Positions 45,065-55,966 of a DNA stretch of 64,000 nt are shown here, piece by piece. Both the position numbers and the translations under genes were made by a program. The stretch is taken from NCBI GenBank assembly GCA_003439945.1, contig QVRM01000313.1, positions 542,001 through 606,000 of the forward strand, in the 5' to 3' direction. The notes under the pieces were generated by a model. That model was not told the DNA's origin and did not search any database. It saw only the letters and a list, made by a program, of their open reading frames with translations. How positions within the stretch are numbered: the stretch's first letter is position 1; the number at the start of each line of letters is the position of its first letter. The DNA is from Dermanyssus gallinae. Taxonomy: Eukaryota > Arthropoda > Arachnida > Mesostigmata > Dermanyssidae.

Positions 45065-45267
45065 AAGTGTGTTGCAAAAAATTAGCAACTCATGTTTTTT
45101 TGCGATAATTTCGGCTTGGTTTATTTGAATGGCTTGAAATTTTAAGCACATGATGTACATGACGAAACATCAGTAGTAATAGTGTTGATTTCATTGCAAT
45201 CTCAAAATCGGTTCATACAAAAATAAAAAAGTGTGAAAAACAGTGTTGCAAAATATTAGCAACAATA
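45065..45267 (+). repeat. Left terminal inverted repeat with two copies of the end motif
   Basis: The sequence GTGTTGCAAAA(A/T)ATTAGCAAC occurs at the very end (about 45069) and again near the inner edge (about 45244), in the same orientation and about 175 bases apart. The nematode Tc3 element is known to carry two transposase-binding sites per repeat in a similar layout. Confidence 0.93.
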
Positions 45268-45442
45268 ACATGCTAACAACACAGCTCTTGTTTGTAAAGG
45301 ATAGTCGATACTACAGCTGATATTCGATCCCAGGGATTAAATGTCAGGAATATTGTCTAGCTAAATCAATCGTTATATAGCTGCAAAATATTCTACAGCT
45401 TAGTCGTTGTTCCGAACTAACAACGAATCTTATGTTTAAACC

Positions 45443-46439
45443 ATGGGTCGTACAAAGGATCTTTCGGATAACGAAAAGACCAGAATTGAGGCATCGGCTG
45501 AGCTCGGTCATACAGTAACTGCTATAGCAACCAGATTAGGACGGCATAAGAGCACCATCAGCAGGTTCTTACACCCTGGAGTGAACCAAAGGTGCAGATC
45601 TAACAGTAGGCGTAAGCCAGTTTTGACTATTCGAGATCGGCGAAGGATCATACAGTTGGCTACTCATGACCAAATGTCTTCTTCCAGGATCAGGACTACT
45701 TTGGGAGTGCCAGTGCACCGATCCACAGTGTACCGAGTGTTAAGTTCTGACAAAAACGTGCGATACGCGAAAAGGAAGCTTATGCCGCGACTGCAACCGA
45801 AGCACATTGTCGCACGGCGTGAATTTTCGCATAGATACCACACTTGGGATAACGAGTGGAAAAACATAGTCCTCTCGGATGAAAAGAAATTTAATCTCGA
45901 TGGCCCTGACGGCTGTCAGTACTATTGGCACGACTTACGGAAGGAACCTAAATGGTTCTCGAAACGTGTGGCCGGTGGTGGCTCTGTGAAATATTGGGGC
46001 GCGTTTGGATATAATGGGAAGTCTGATCTAGTCGAGATTGTGGGCCGAAACAATTCGGACATGTACCAGCGCATTGTCGGTTCCCAGTTAGAAGCCCACT
46101 TCAGAAGAATTGGGGGACCTGACGCAGTTTTTCAACAAGACAACGCCACGTTTCATACCTCGGCTAGCACTATAGCCTTTTTTCAAGAACAAGGAGTGCC
46201 ACTTTTTGACTGGCCGGCATTAAGTCCAGACCTGAATCCTATTGAAAATCCTTGGGGACATTTTGGTAAAGCAGATTTACGCAAATGATCGACAATATAA
46301 TCATTTGTCGGCCCTCAAAGAAGCTGTCCAGCAAGCATGGACTAATATTCCACTTTCGTACTTACAACAGCTCATTAACTCCATGAAAGACCGAGTTTAC
46401 GATTTGATTCAGAAGAAGGGACGAAAAACCCGTTTCTAG
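45443..46439 (+). pseudogene. Tc3-like transposase with one frameshift
   Basis: 281 codons are open to 46288, and the natural C-terminus continues in the next frame (QIYANDRQYNHLSALKE... to 46439), giving about 331 codons in all. Residues 1-110 hold two helix-turn-helix units (LSDNEKTRIEASAELGHTV; RIRTTLGVPVHRSTVYRVLS). The catalytic triad is D146 (LSDEKKF), D233 (FQQDNATFH) and E268 (LNPIENPW), with 34 residues between the last two, the DD34E signature. KFNLDGPDGCQYYWHDLR is typical of Tc3-like enzymes. The slip lies in the G run at 46254-46257 directly after PIENPW, consistent with loss of one G. As it stands the protein loses its last 50 or so residues. The start is the first ATG, three residues before the first helix region. 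Confidence 0.93.
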
Positions 46440-46504
46440 AATAAAATTTGTAGTTTCAAATGGGTCATACAGCCCTGCTAAGAATCGAATACGCTGTAAG
46501 GCGC

Positions 46505-46705
46505 TATTGTTGCTAATATTTTGCAACACTGTTTTTTCACACTTTTTTATTTTTTGTATGGACCGATGATGAGATTGCAATCAAATCAACACTATACTCA
46601 TGTTTCGCCATGTACATCATGCGCTTAAAATTTCAAGCCATTTAAATAAACCAAGCCGAAAGTATCACAAAAAAACATGAGTTGCTAATTTTTTGCAACG
46701 CACTT
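46505..46705 (-). repeat. Right terminal inverted repeat
   Basis: The reverse complement of 45065-45267 with scattered differences. It also carries the end motif twice, near 46513-46531 and near 46680-46701. Confidence 0.93.
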
Positions 46706-46707
46706 TA

Positions 46708-47136
46708 TATAGAACACAGGAATTTACTACGCGTCCAATAAGTTGCACATTAAGTGCATCTCCTCGCTAGAGAGCTTTTATGCCTCTAATCCTCGTTGGA
46801 ACCCCTGGAATTGTAGGAATATATTTTATTATAGATCATATTTATAACACGATTAAATTAATTCATAGTTACGAAAAACAAATTAAACAAAGTTTTTTAA
46901 GATAACATTTTGACTAGTGCTAGCAATTGCGGTTCAACTAATAAATGCAATTTTATAATTTATAATACTTTGATGTATAGTCAATATTGAAATTAATAAG
47001 TATGTAGTAAATTGCAGTCACAACAACGTTTCGGCTACAATTGCTCTGGCTTCTGTGTTTTTCATCGTCTTCATATTTTTGTCGAACTCTACATGGATCA
47101 AGCCGTAGTTTTGTGACGCAAAACAAAAGAAAAAAG

Positions 47137-47172
<36 letters not shown>

Positions 47173-48255
47173 GGGGAAAACGGGGCACTATAGAAAAATG
47201 GACTCTACAACTGGCACGTACAGAGCAGAATCCGACGCGATGTCTTGAACAACTATGGGATAGCTCGTTTAGCTGGTTGCTGAAGCAGCTTATATGGTGA
47301 ACGTATAAGGGCAGTTACCTAACAATTACGCGAACTGCCCTTCCACGCATCTTCTAGGCACGTATCCGGTTACGTGGCGCAGATTGCCTCAACCCGTCTC
47401 AGCAAAAATGTATACGTTTCAGTCTCTTCTCTCGTCGTTTTCTCTCTTGCGTCTTTGTCGCTCTGCTATCTTCGTTCTTTGCGGTCTCTTCCTGCCTCTG
47501 CTGCTGCTGCATCTAACCTGTTTTCTTTCTCCTAACGCTCGCAAGCGCGTGCGTCTATAGACAATTTTTAGACGAAACCTGCAGTGTTTTCGGGCAACAT
47601 AGTCTTCGGGCAGCACTTTTCCAAGGATGCACAAGAGCGCTCCAGTGCTGCTGAGTGGCTCAGTGACTGCACACAAGCTGGGAGGGAAGCCAAAAAAAAG
47701 AAAGAGTTGCGGGGATGGAAAGGAGGTCGCCAGAAACGGGCAGGGCGTTTTGTGTGGCGCTTTTTGTCCGCTTAAAGCGGCCTCAGTCGTATGTACGTAA
47801 GGGACACGACTTCTCCACTAGATATCTCGCCAGGCCGCAAGTGGGCGACAGAATGCGAACGATACGTTTGCTACCGGTCGCCACTGAGGCCCTGTCGCCG
47901 AACAGGGTCTAAGTGCCCAGCGCGGTGGTGAACAGTGCAACGTTCCCGTCCGGTACCGCGGCCGCTGCTACCACAACCAACGACGACACGAGGAACCATC
48001 GCCATAACTCGATGCCTTCTAACAACAGCATTGCTTAGTCACCCAACCAGAAATATACTACGGTAAGTAGACACGCGCAACCTCGATGCCATGTAAGACG
48101 TACAACGCCATCGCGTCTAAGACCTAGCAGCTGACCTTGCCGCAACTTACGCCACCGTTCTTTGTGACCCCTGTTTACTGAGATGCAAGCACATTTCGGG
48201 GATGCTGTTGGTACATATTCATCAATTCATACTACGATGTTGTGTATGTAAACGT

Positions 48256-48258
<3 letters not shown>
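46708..48258. other. Intergenic DNA with (AT)n at 47139-47171
   Basis: AT-rich to about 47400. From 47420 to 48060 it is more GC-rich with a CT-rich lead and a CTG triplet run (47497-47510). Short frames on both strands carry no motif. Confidence 0.5.

Positions 48259-48291
<33 letters not shown>
48259..48291. repeat. (TA)n microsatellite
   Basis: About 16 TA units, adjacent to the palindrome that follows. Confidence 0.95.
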
Positions 48292-48293
<2 letters not shown>

Positions 48294-48339
48294 TTGTAAG
48301 TGAACCTGTTTATATATATATAAACAGGTTCACTTACAA
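48294..48339. repeat. Perfect 46-bp palindrome centred on TA repeat
   Basis: Arms 48294-48316 and 48317-48339 are exact reverse complements without a loop, beginning TTGTAAGTGAACCTGTTTAT. The non-repetitive outer 16 bases of each arm are what make it notable. Confidence 0.95.
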
Positions 48340-49485
48340 TGTTTTATATGTAATCTTTTTAACATCTTATTTAGACCTTTCCAGGTGCCACAAACAAATA
48401 CGTTATTCTACACGCATCTAATTAGTACATCATAAAATCGATTAATGCGGTGGATATGGGTCCAGTACTCTAAACAGCTGTAAGTGAATTATTCATCAGC
48501 AGTACGCCTCATCACACTGGCCACAGGGATTTCTGACGTCGCGTCTTTTATATTTTAATTAGCTAAAGGATCCTGTGCAAAAACGGTATTTGCAATGCAT
48601 ACATATACTCGTATATCGAGAAGATCGAAGAGATGAAAACGGGCTCTGTTATAGCTAGAGCGTGCAACCCGGCGAGACGGCGGCATTGAACCCAAAATGC
48701 TGCTATGCGGGTAGCCCGCTACGGAAGTATTTTTTTTAAATACTCGTGAGTTTAGATCGCGACAAATCTCTGTGTTAGCTGTGGTGGTGCTTGTCTGTTT
48801 GCTTGCTTTCGTACCCACAATATCACTTCCTTATCACCCTCCCCCCCCCCGCCCGTCCTCGTATTCGCCCCAGCGTACCGCCGGCGCAGACGCTCAAACG
48901 TTCACCATCTATCTGGGCGTGATCTTTTTCTACACGAAGGTATGAAACGTGCTATGTGGTCCCGCTTGGCGAATAGAGGGGGCTCGATGCGGTCTCGAAA
49001 CGATCGACGGAAAGGACCCGCGTGGGGGGGGGGGGTCGTTGAGGAGTCCACGCACGTAACTGGTCTCTGGTAAACCGTATAGATGGCATCTCACCGCGGC
49101 GACCCCGTTCGAGTTGAGTACTCCGTGCGCTGACGCGGTCACACCAGTAAGTTTGTTCCTCCACCTATCGCGTTGTTTTCGCTGCCAGCACTGTTAGCGG
49201 CGCCGGCAGGTGAGGGCAGTCATCTGCCGCGTGTTTTTTGCGAGAAGCAAGTTTAAGCTCTACTGTATCGGCACCATATAGCTATGTTACTATCAACGTT
49301 ATTTGTTTTCGTATTGTGTACGACTTGGATAATACGCAGGGGCGTGAGCAGCCGCCCTAGTGTGTCAACACTTTTTCCCAGTGTGTTTACTAATTTTACC
49401 CTTTTTTTTCTGTATTTGTATGTAAGTAAAGTCTGTAAAGTTAATTTATGTCAGTAGTAGGTTATTAACGGTACTACCCCAATAT
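48340..49485. other. Intergenic DNA with C and G homopolymers
   Basis: A C run at 48841-48850 and a G run at 49024-49035. No gene recognised. Confidence 0.55.
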
Positions 49486-49640
49486 TATGATAATAATAAA
49501 AATAATAATAATACTAATAATAATTTATATTTTTATATATATATATTTTTTTTATATTATATATTATTAATTATATATTAATACATGTTCAGACCTCACA
49601 AGTATATGATCAGCAATAAACAATAATAAAATAATAACAA
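49486..49640 (+). repeat. TAA tract and 3'-end scrap of an RLE element
   Basis: TAA-rich sequence (49486-49527) and AT-rich DNA are followed at about 49579-49605 by ATACATGTTCAGACCTCACAA. This matches ATACACATTCACACCTCACAA at 50130-50150 in the 3' untranslated region of the next copy, and again leads into AATAATAAAATAATAA. It looks like the last few dozen bases and tail of an older copy. Confidence 0.65.
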
Positions 49641-50173
49641 TGCAGTGATTCAAAGAGCTCTCCGGAGGGCGGGAAAACCTAGCATGCTGGAACCCAGACT
49701 AGGACTTCATGACGATAAAAGGCCCGACGGTGTCACTATTCCGCCGTGGAAAAAAGGCAAATGCCTGGTTTGGGATGCGACAGTTTCCTGCACAGCCGCA
49801 TTGTTTTATGTGTGTCACAGCGCTACCGAGGCGGGATGGGTGGGTCCGAGCACGCAGAGAAAGAAAAGTGGCGTAAATACACAGAGTTAGAGTCTAGATA
49901 CAATTTCGTGCCGATTGCAATGGAGACAATGGGCCCAGTCAGCAGAAGAACAAGGACATTTATTAAATTTTAATTTAATTTAAGTGATCGAATACAAGCA
50001 AACACCGGAGATGCACGCGAAGGCGACTTTCTGAGGCAGCTGCTTTCATTGGCAGTTTGCAGAATAAACGCCGCGTCGATATTAGGTGCGATGGGCTGAC
50101 GACAGCAAGAAAGAAACTATAAAATAATGAGGATACACATTCACACCTCACAACTGTATTGCTCTAAGACATA
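49641..50173 (+). mobile_element. RLE retrotransposon copy A, 5'-truncated
   Basis: Starts inside the endonuclease domain: RALRRAGKPSMLEPRLGL, KRPDGVTIPPW (from about 49721), KCLVWDATVSC, then after a frameshift near 49845 HAEKEKWRKYTELESRYNFV. An AT-rich insertion near 49965-49985 interrupts it. It ends with ANTGDAREGDFLRQLLSLAV...ILGAMG and a stop at about 50097. A 3' untranslated region of roughly 75 bases leads to the TAA tail at 50174. The catalytic Asp residues are present, but the copy has no RT and a broken frame. Confidence 0.88.
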
Positions 50174-50176
50174 TTA

Positions 50177-50271
<95 letters not shown>
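50174..50271 (+). repeat. (TAA)n tail of copy A, about 32 units
   Basis: Pure TAA repeat of about 98 bases. The next retrotransposon copy begins immediately after it. Confidence 0.97.
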
Positions 50272-52611
50272 GGTTCTCGAACACTTCAAACTCTCCCTGA
50301 TTCGATCACACCTAGTACAATCGGCAAGAGGTTTTATTTCACTAACGACCAACACAGCGTGCGCCAGGCAGAGATGAAATTAGCAGAAAGCGATATTCGT
50401 TCCGCTGCTCGATCGCTACTGTCCTTAGACACATTGGCACCACACGATAAACATACCGAGTCTGAACTACGGAGCAAACACCCAGTTAGTCCACCCGGGT
50501 GTTAAGAACAGTTAGATCTTCTGCAACAGCCCGCCACACTAGACCTAGATAGAGTTGAAGGATCTCTCGTCTTTGATACCATTCGATCTTTCCCCTTTGC
50601 AAGTGGAGCCGGTTTAGACGGCCTACGGCCTCGACATCTTCGAGACATGCTAAGCCAGTCGATTCCATCTTCGGAGCGCTTACTAACCGAGCTGGGCATT
50701 TTTATGGCCAGAGTGCTAAATGGGGCTTTGCCATCGTTCTGCCAACCCGTTTTCTACGGTGCAAGTTTAACTGCCCTCCGAAAGAAAGATAATTCTATTA
50801 GGCCCATAGCATGCGGACTAACTCTACGAAGAACGGCAAAGATTGCGATGGCCATGAACAAACGGGCAATTGTTGCGGCGGTTTCACCCCATCAAATGGG
50901 TGTTTCCATTAGAGGAGGAGCGGAGGCTACTGTACACGCTACACGCGCTTTTCTGGAAGCAGAAGGACCGACAAAAGTACTAGTTAAACTAGACTTCCGA
51001 AACGCATTTAACACAATAAGAAGAGACAGAATTTTCGACGAAGTAACGAGAAAAGCCCCACGACTCTATCCGATGATACGGCAGAGTTATAAAGATTTCT
51101 CAATCCTCGCTTGGAACACAGATATAACCATAGAGTCACAAACTGGCATTCAGCAGGGAGACCCATTGGGACCAGCTCTGTTCTGCCTCGGCATTTCGGA
51201 TCTGGTATCAAGCCTACAGAGCCCTTTCAATGTCTGGTACCTAGACGACGCTGTCTTGGGAGGTCCCGCAAATGCCGTGGCGAGAGATCTGCAAACTATA
51301 CTGAATTTTGAGGAACCAGGAGGACTGACTCTCAATGCAGCCAAATGCGAGGTTTTAGCTGTCGGAGGCACCCTTCAAGATCAGGCGCAAGCTATACAAG
51401 AAATCATGGAAGCACTTCCTGGGATATCTTGTGTAACTCAGGGTAACCTAGATGTTCTAGGTTCTCCCGTAATGGCCGAAGAAATCCCACGCGCTCTCGA
51501 TGCTAAACGAGAGACCCTGGTAAAAATTCGCCCACGACTGACCAATATGCACCCACAGGTGGCTCTGTGTCTATGGAGACACAGTCTTGGTTCACCAAGA
51601 TTCGTCTACATGCTACGAACATGTCAGACCCTGAAATACGTGGAGGGTCTTGCAGCCTATGACGAGACCATCAGAAGCATTCTAAGCGAGGTACTTAACA
51701 TTAACTTAAAAGGAAACACGTGGGAGAGAGCTAGCCTCCCCATCGACAACGGAGGCCTTGGAATAAGAAGAGCTACGGATCTTGCTGCAGTGTGCTATGC
51801 TGCATCCCTGAATCAATTTGGCTCCCTGGCAGAATCACTTCTTGGTGAGGAAGCAAAGATTGAACTGAAAAAGGCAACCGCGGTGGCAGACGCCACAATC
51901 AGGAGTCAACTCGATCCTGGCCCTCTGAGAGAGCACGTGAGTCAGAAACTTCTTGACGCGTACAAAACTAAGAAGTCCGCGCGAGAGATAATGAATAACC
52001 TTACATCAGCAAGAGAGCGTGCCGTCTTTCTAGCGGCTCTACATCCCTTCAGCGGGGGCTGGCTTTAAGCGCTGCCCTCCCGTCAGCTTGGCACCATGCT
52101 GGATCCAAACCCCTTCCGCATGGTGTCAGCTCTTAGGATAGGCGTCCCCGTCTGCCAGCCCTTCACGTGCCTCTCATGCGGCCAACCGGTTAACTCGGAC
52201 GGTCTACACCCGTTAAGCTGTCTAAAAAGCCCCGGCAGACTTACAAGGCACGCTGAACTCAACGCCATAGTGAGCAGAGCTCTTAGAAGGCCAGGGATAC
52301 CATCTACGCCCGAACCAGTAGGTCTTAATGGCAGCAGTGAGTTGCGACCTGACGGGGTCACCATCCCGCTGTGGTCGCACGGAAAATGCCTTGTATGGGA
52401 TGTAACGGTTTCATGCACGGCGGCGTTATCATATTTACGTCACAGCGCAGTCGAAACGGGATGGGTAGCAGAACGTGCGGATTCTGAAAAACGGAGGAAG
52501 CATCTAGAACTATCTAGAAGCTACCACTTTGCACCCATTGCATTAGAGACACTCGGCCCCATCAGCACAGGTACAGCAAAACTCCTGCAAGACATCGGAA
52601 AACGAATCGAA

Positions 52612-52614
<3 letters not shown>
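50272..52614 (+). mobile_element. RLE retrotransposon copy B, truncated at both ends
   Basis: Begins in the linker upstream of the RT (homologous to about 29290 in the 28.7-kb element) directly at the end of copy A's tail. It runs in a single frame through RT, CCHC and endonuclease, with two in-frame stops (50503 and 52066). It passes into TAA repeats without the last 40 or so codons or a 3' untranslated region. The zinc-finger start is missing. Confidence 0.9.

Positions 52615-52617
<3 letters not shown>
50347..52617 (+). pseudogene. RLE element protein: reverse transcriptase, CCHC knuckle and PD-(D/E)XK endonuclease
   Basis: One reading frame holds throughout, with stops only at 50503 and 52066. 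The RT portion (longest open part 50647-52068, 473 codons) has SGAGLDGLRPRHLRDML, RPIACGLTLRR, VLVKLDFRNAFNTIRRD, GIQQGDPLGPALFCLGISD, the catalytic YLDD at 51238-51249 and LTLNAAKCEVLAVGG. The knuckle reads CLSCGQPVNSDGLHPLSC (52168-52221). The endonuclease has ELRPDGVTIPLW (about 52339) and CLVWDVTVSCTAALSYL (52387-52437). The RT nicks and copies at the target that the endonuclease cuts, by analogy with R2. Two stops inactivate it, but the absence of frameshifts makes it the best preserved RLE copy here. Confidence 0.9.

Positions 52618-52693
<76 letters not shown>
52615..52693 (+). repeat. (TAA)n tail of copy B, about 26 units
   Basis: The first TAA of the repeat (52615-52617) is also the stop codon of the reading frame, because the element's own 3' end is missing. 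Confidence 0.96.
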
Positions 52694-52694
<1 letters not shown>

Positions 52695-53463
52695 CTTGAT
52701 TGCATGTGCAGACATGATCACTTGCCTCACCCTTCTCAGGTTGACCCAGTCACCGAACTCTCAAAGCGCATTCGTTAAAACTCCTATGAAAAATTTAACA
52801 GTAGATAGCAAGCCAATCGGTAAATATACGTTCGTGAAACAGTTATATAGTGGAATCTGAAGTGGTACAGCGCCGGAGAAAAACGTTCTTCGGAAGTATC
52901 ATGTAGACTGGTTTCGAATTGCGTTCGTACCACGTCTCGCAACTGTAATATGTCAGATCCTCCAGTGACAATGGAGCAGAACGAGTACCGTGCTATGATT
53001 AAACATGTTTTCTGGAAGCTTAACTAAATGGAAAGTAAAGCCAAATATGATGGAGTTTGCGTTAGCATTTATGTATAAAATAAGTAAACTCGCTACCGCA
53101 TGAGCTAACAATTGAACAAAGACTGACACGCGTGACAATTTCAGTGAGCAATTTGGAATCTTTGAAGCGATATCGTACTGCACAACAGGAAGATGCCACC
53201 AGAAAGTAAACCGCACGAAAAAAGACTTCAGAGCAAACGTGATGCGAATCGCGCCGTGGACCAGTGTGTTAGGGTCTAAAGAATCTGAATATTTTGCCCG
53301 TGGTAAAAGGAGAGTCAAACTACCCTATTAAGGGTCGTTCAACAAGATACGTTGAGCTTCAGGGGGACTTTACTAAAAACCATGAAACGTACGTGATTTT
53401 TGTCCGTAGGAATTGCTTGTATTCCGTGCTACAGACGTTTGGTACTACCTAGTATGTATATGC

Positions 53464-53467
<4 letters not shown>
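52694..53467. other. Intergenic DNA
   Basis: No motif or repeat recognised. Confidence 0.6.

Positions 53468-53521
<54 letters not shown>
53468..53521. repeat. (TA)n microsatellite
   Basis: About 27 TA units. Confidence 0.97.
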
Positions 53522-53524
<3 letters not shown>

Positions 53525-54496
53525 AATAAAATGTCATATACATTTTTTCATATACTATTTCCGTCATTATATTTAATGTTAAATATTATAACAGAACCAT
53601 AATTTGTTTACTCACATATATATACTATTGTTTGTGTATGATTATGGCATGAAACATCTATGGCATGGCTTACTGACTCATTCAAATCAGTGATAGGGAA
53701 CTGTTTAATTGGATGGTGGAGCTCTTCATAACCGACTGCAAGTGCCCCAAGCAAACGTCACGAACCAAGTTAGAATATAAACATTGGGAACTACGACGCC
53801 ATAAAGCTGAACCTCGACCCTATATGGTGGAACAGATTTTTCCAAGGTTGCTTTTCTTTGGACATTATGTACACTTAGCTTATTGACTATGTGTACTGCT
53901 ACACAGAGCCTGTCACACATCATCGGTTGACAGAAATGCGCGTGCACTGCAAGCATCACTTGATCGTAAAAGGCGCGCGGCGAAACGAAAAAAGCAGAAC
54001 AGTGTGCAGAACATCTGCCAGTTTCAGAAAGAGCTTAACAAGCATGCAAGTAACTTGACAAATAACTCCAACCAAAACACGCTGTAACTCGAAACAGCGA
54101 TGTACAATCAAGCCACAGATATGTTCGTAAAATAATTCCAGGTCGAGATTATCTCGAGCTAATTACGCTACCTGACTCTTTTGATTCCTATTATTACCAG
54201 AAAATAGCATTTACCAAAAGACAGTTGCATATATTTATCCATCGGATAATAAACTTTGTCTGCGAAACTCAAGTGTTACGCATGCCCCAGATGGTTGCGT
54301 CGGCTTAGCGGTCGTGAATGACGTTGAAATCAAGTCAGAGAACATTTTGAAGCGTTTAAGACTTGAAGTCTAAGACAGAGCAATATCTCAGATCAGGTAC
54401 TATCATGATTTGTTACTTGATTGAGTGATTTGTGCTCTTAAATTTAATATTCTGTCGATTGCTTGGAGATTCGATGACACTTAACATTTTGGCAGG
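53522..54496. other. AT-rich intergenic DNA
   Basis: Nothing supportable up to the foldback element. Confidence 0.6.
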
Positions 54497-54810
54497 CTCA
54501 CAGCGCTCAAAACTAGCACATTCAGGCAAACGCACACGACAATTTTGGTACTAAACTTATGGCAATGCGAGCTGTGGTTGCGAAGTAATTATGATATTTC
54601 GGCGGGATGTCTCACACATTAAGTGTATGTAAAATGACTGGGCGGCGACGCACTGTGCCTGTCGCGCAACACGTCGGCGGTAGTGAACGTCGCCACACAG
54701 TCATTTTACATGCACTTAATCTGGACATCCCGCCAAAAAGTCGTAATTACTCCGCAACCAAAGCTCGCCATGAAATGTGCGTTTGCCTGAAGATGTTAGC
54801 GCCGTGAGTG
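54497..54810. mobile_element. Foldback (MITE-like) element of about 314 bp
   Basis: The two halves are imperfect reverse complements. GCTCACAGCGCT at the left end pairs with AGCGCCGTGAGTG at the right. TTCAGGCAAACGCACA pairs with TGTGCGTTTGCCTGAA, GGTTGCG.AGTAATTA with its complement near 54745, GGCGGGATGTC with GACATCCCGCC, and GTAAAATGACTG (54629-54640) with CAGTCATTTTAC (54698-54709). The loop is about 30-60 bases. The left arm has about 25 extra bases (around 54536-54562). No coding capacity; the 66-codon frame at 54607 is part of the hairpin. Confidence 0.88.
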
Positions 54811-55700
54811 GTCATAGAGTAATGATTTTGAGGTATTCGGCGTGAAAGCTAATAAGGAACTTCATTTTTTGCGAATTCTTTCCTGAGCGACCAAGTCGCA
54901 TCTTCTGAGCGGCCTTATCTGTTTCTCACAAACACGACGGTATGCTTAGTTTTTGTATAGGAGCACTAATTGTCTCGCAACAGCTTATTTTATGCTCTTG
55001 TGTCGGGCAAAACACTAGTGTCACAAATTGTAGTAATTTCACTCTTATTCCGAAACAAGACTTCTCAGAGGCCATTGGAAAAAAATTTGCTTTAACGAGC
55101 TCTACATTTCCTTATATCGATTATCTAATAATTTCAAGGTCGCGAAAAGCCTTGATGTCGGCGGGAGCTCTTAAGAAGCCCAAATGCTTGCAGTAAGAGT
55201 ACTTGCCAATTGCATCATACGGGATCCAGCCGATGTGACAAAGCTAAGCCCAGCTCAACTAGGTGTAGTCGATCGGGTAAAGCTAGGCTCTCCTGAAACG
55301 CCTCCGCATATAGCAAGTTCTTAGGGCGATACGAACATAAGATGGGAGAGATCGACCCACATTTTTATACGACAGGTACAATGGTTAGATCAGAATGGAA
55401 GGTCACGGGAAGAAAGAATAGCACCGCGGCTTTCATCACCTCCTATGCCAGAAAGACGCCTATTATGAACCTTGTGACACATGCATTTGTAGATATTGTT
55501 ATGGTCTATGCGTAAGGCAACATGGCAGTGAGTGCAATGCAGTATCCTCGCCAACAAGGCTGGCACTGAACGATTTTTTATATTAATATCATAACGAGTT
55601 TGTAATGGTATTGAGCAATATATTGGATTATACACTTTAATTCATCTGTTTTGAATGTAAATCTTGTGATACTGTAAAACAAAGTACACTACTTGAGGCG
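54811..55700. other. Intergenic DNA
   Basis: A plus-strand frame of 84 codons at 54942-55196 starts with a hydrophobic stretch (MLSFCIGALIVSQQLILCSC) that could pass for a signal peptide, but the remainder is featureless. Not called as a gene. Confidence 0.45.
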
Positions 55701-55966
55701 CTAGATGGGATACATGGCGTCCCAAGTGAGCGGACCTTCCATGTACGTGATTATGATGCCATGCCTAAGAAGACTAAAGCCACCTCAGGTTGCCTTTTAG
55801 GAACCATTATTAGGCCATTTATGTTCATTCTTTACATCAATTCGCTGAAGCGTATTAGTCCCGAAAACTTGCGATACACGAAACAGACGGATGATGTTAA
55901 AACAAGCAAAAAGCGGACTCATTCAAAGATTGCAGGATACGTTGAATGAGTTTTACAAGTGGTCTG

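Larger units (their letters stand above)
45065..46705 (+). mobile_element. Tc3-like DNA transposon (Tc1/mariner superfamily)
   Basis: 1,641 bases, flanked by the TA dinucleotide at 45063-45064 and 46706-46707, the target duplication of this superfamily. The inverted repeats are about 203 (left) and 201 (right) bases, and the transposase lies between them. The termini read AAGTGTGTTGCAAAAAATTA. The repeats differ at only some positions and the transposase has a single frameshift, so the insertion is fairly recent. Confidence 0.96.

Noticed and set aside
54607..54807. 66-codon open frame
   Set aside because: Lies wholly inside the foldback element and follows its hairpin symmetry.
54942..55196. 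Possible secreted peptide with an N-terminal hydrophobic stretch
   Set aside because: The remainder has no Cys pattern, homology or repeat, and AT-rich DNA yields such frames by chance.
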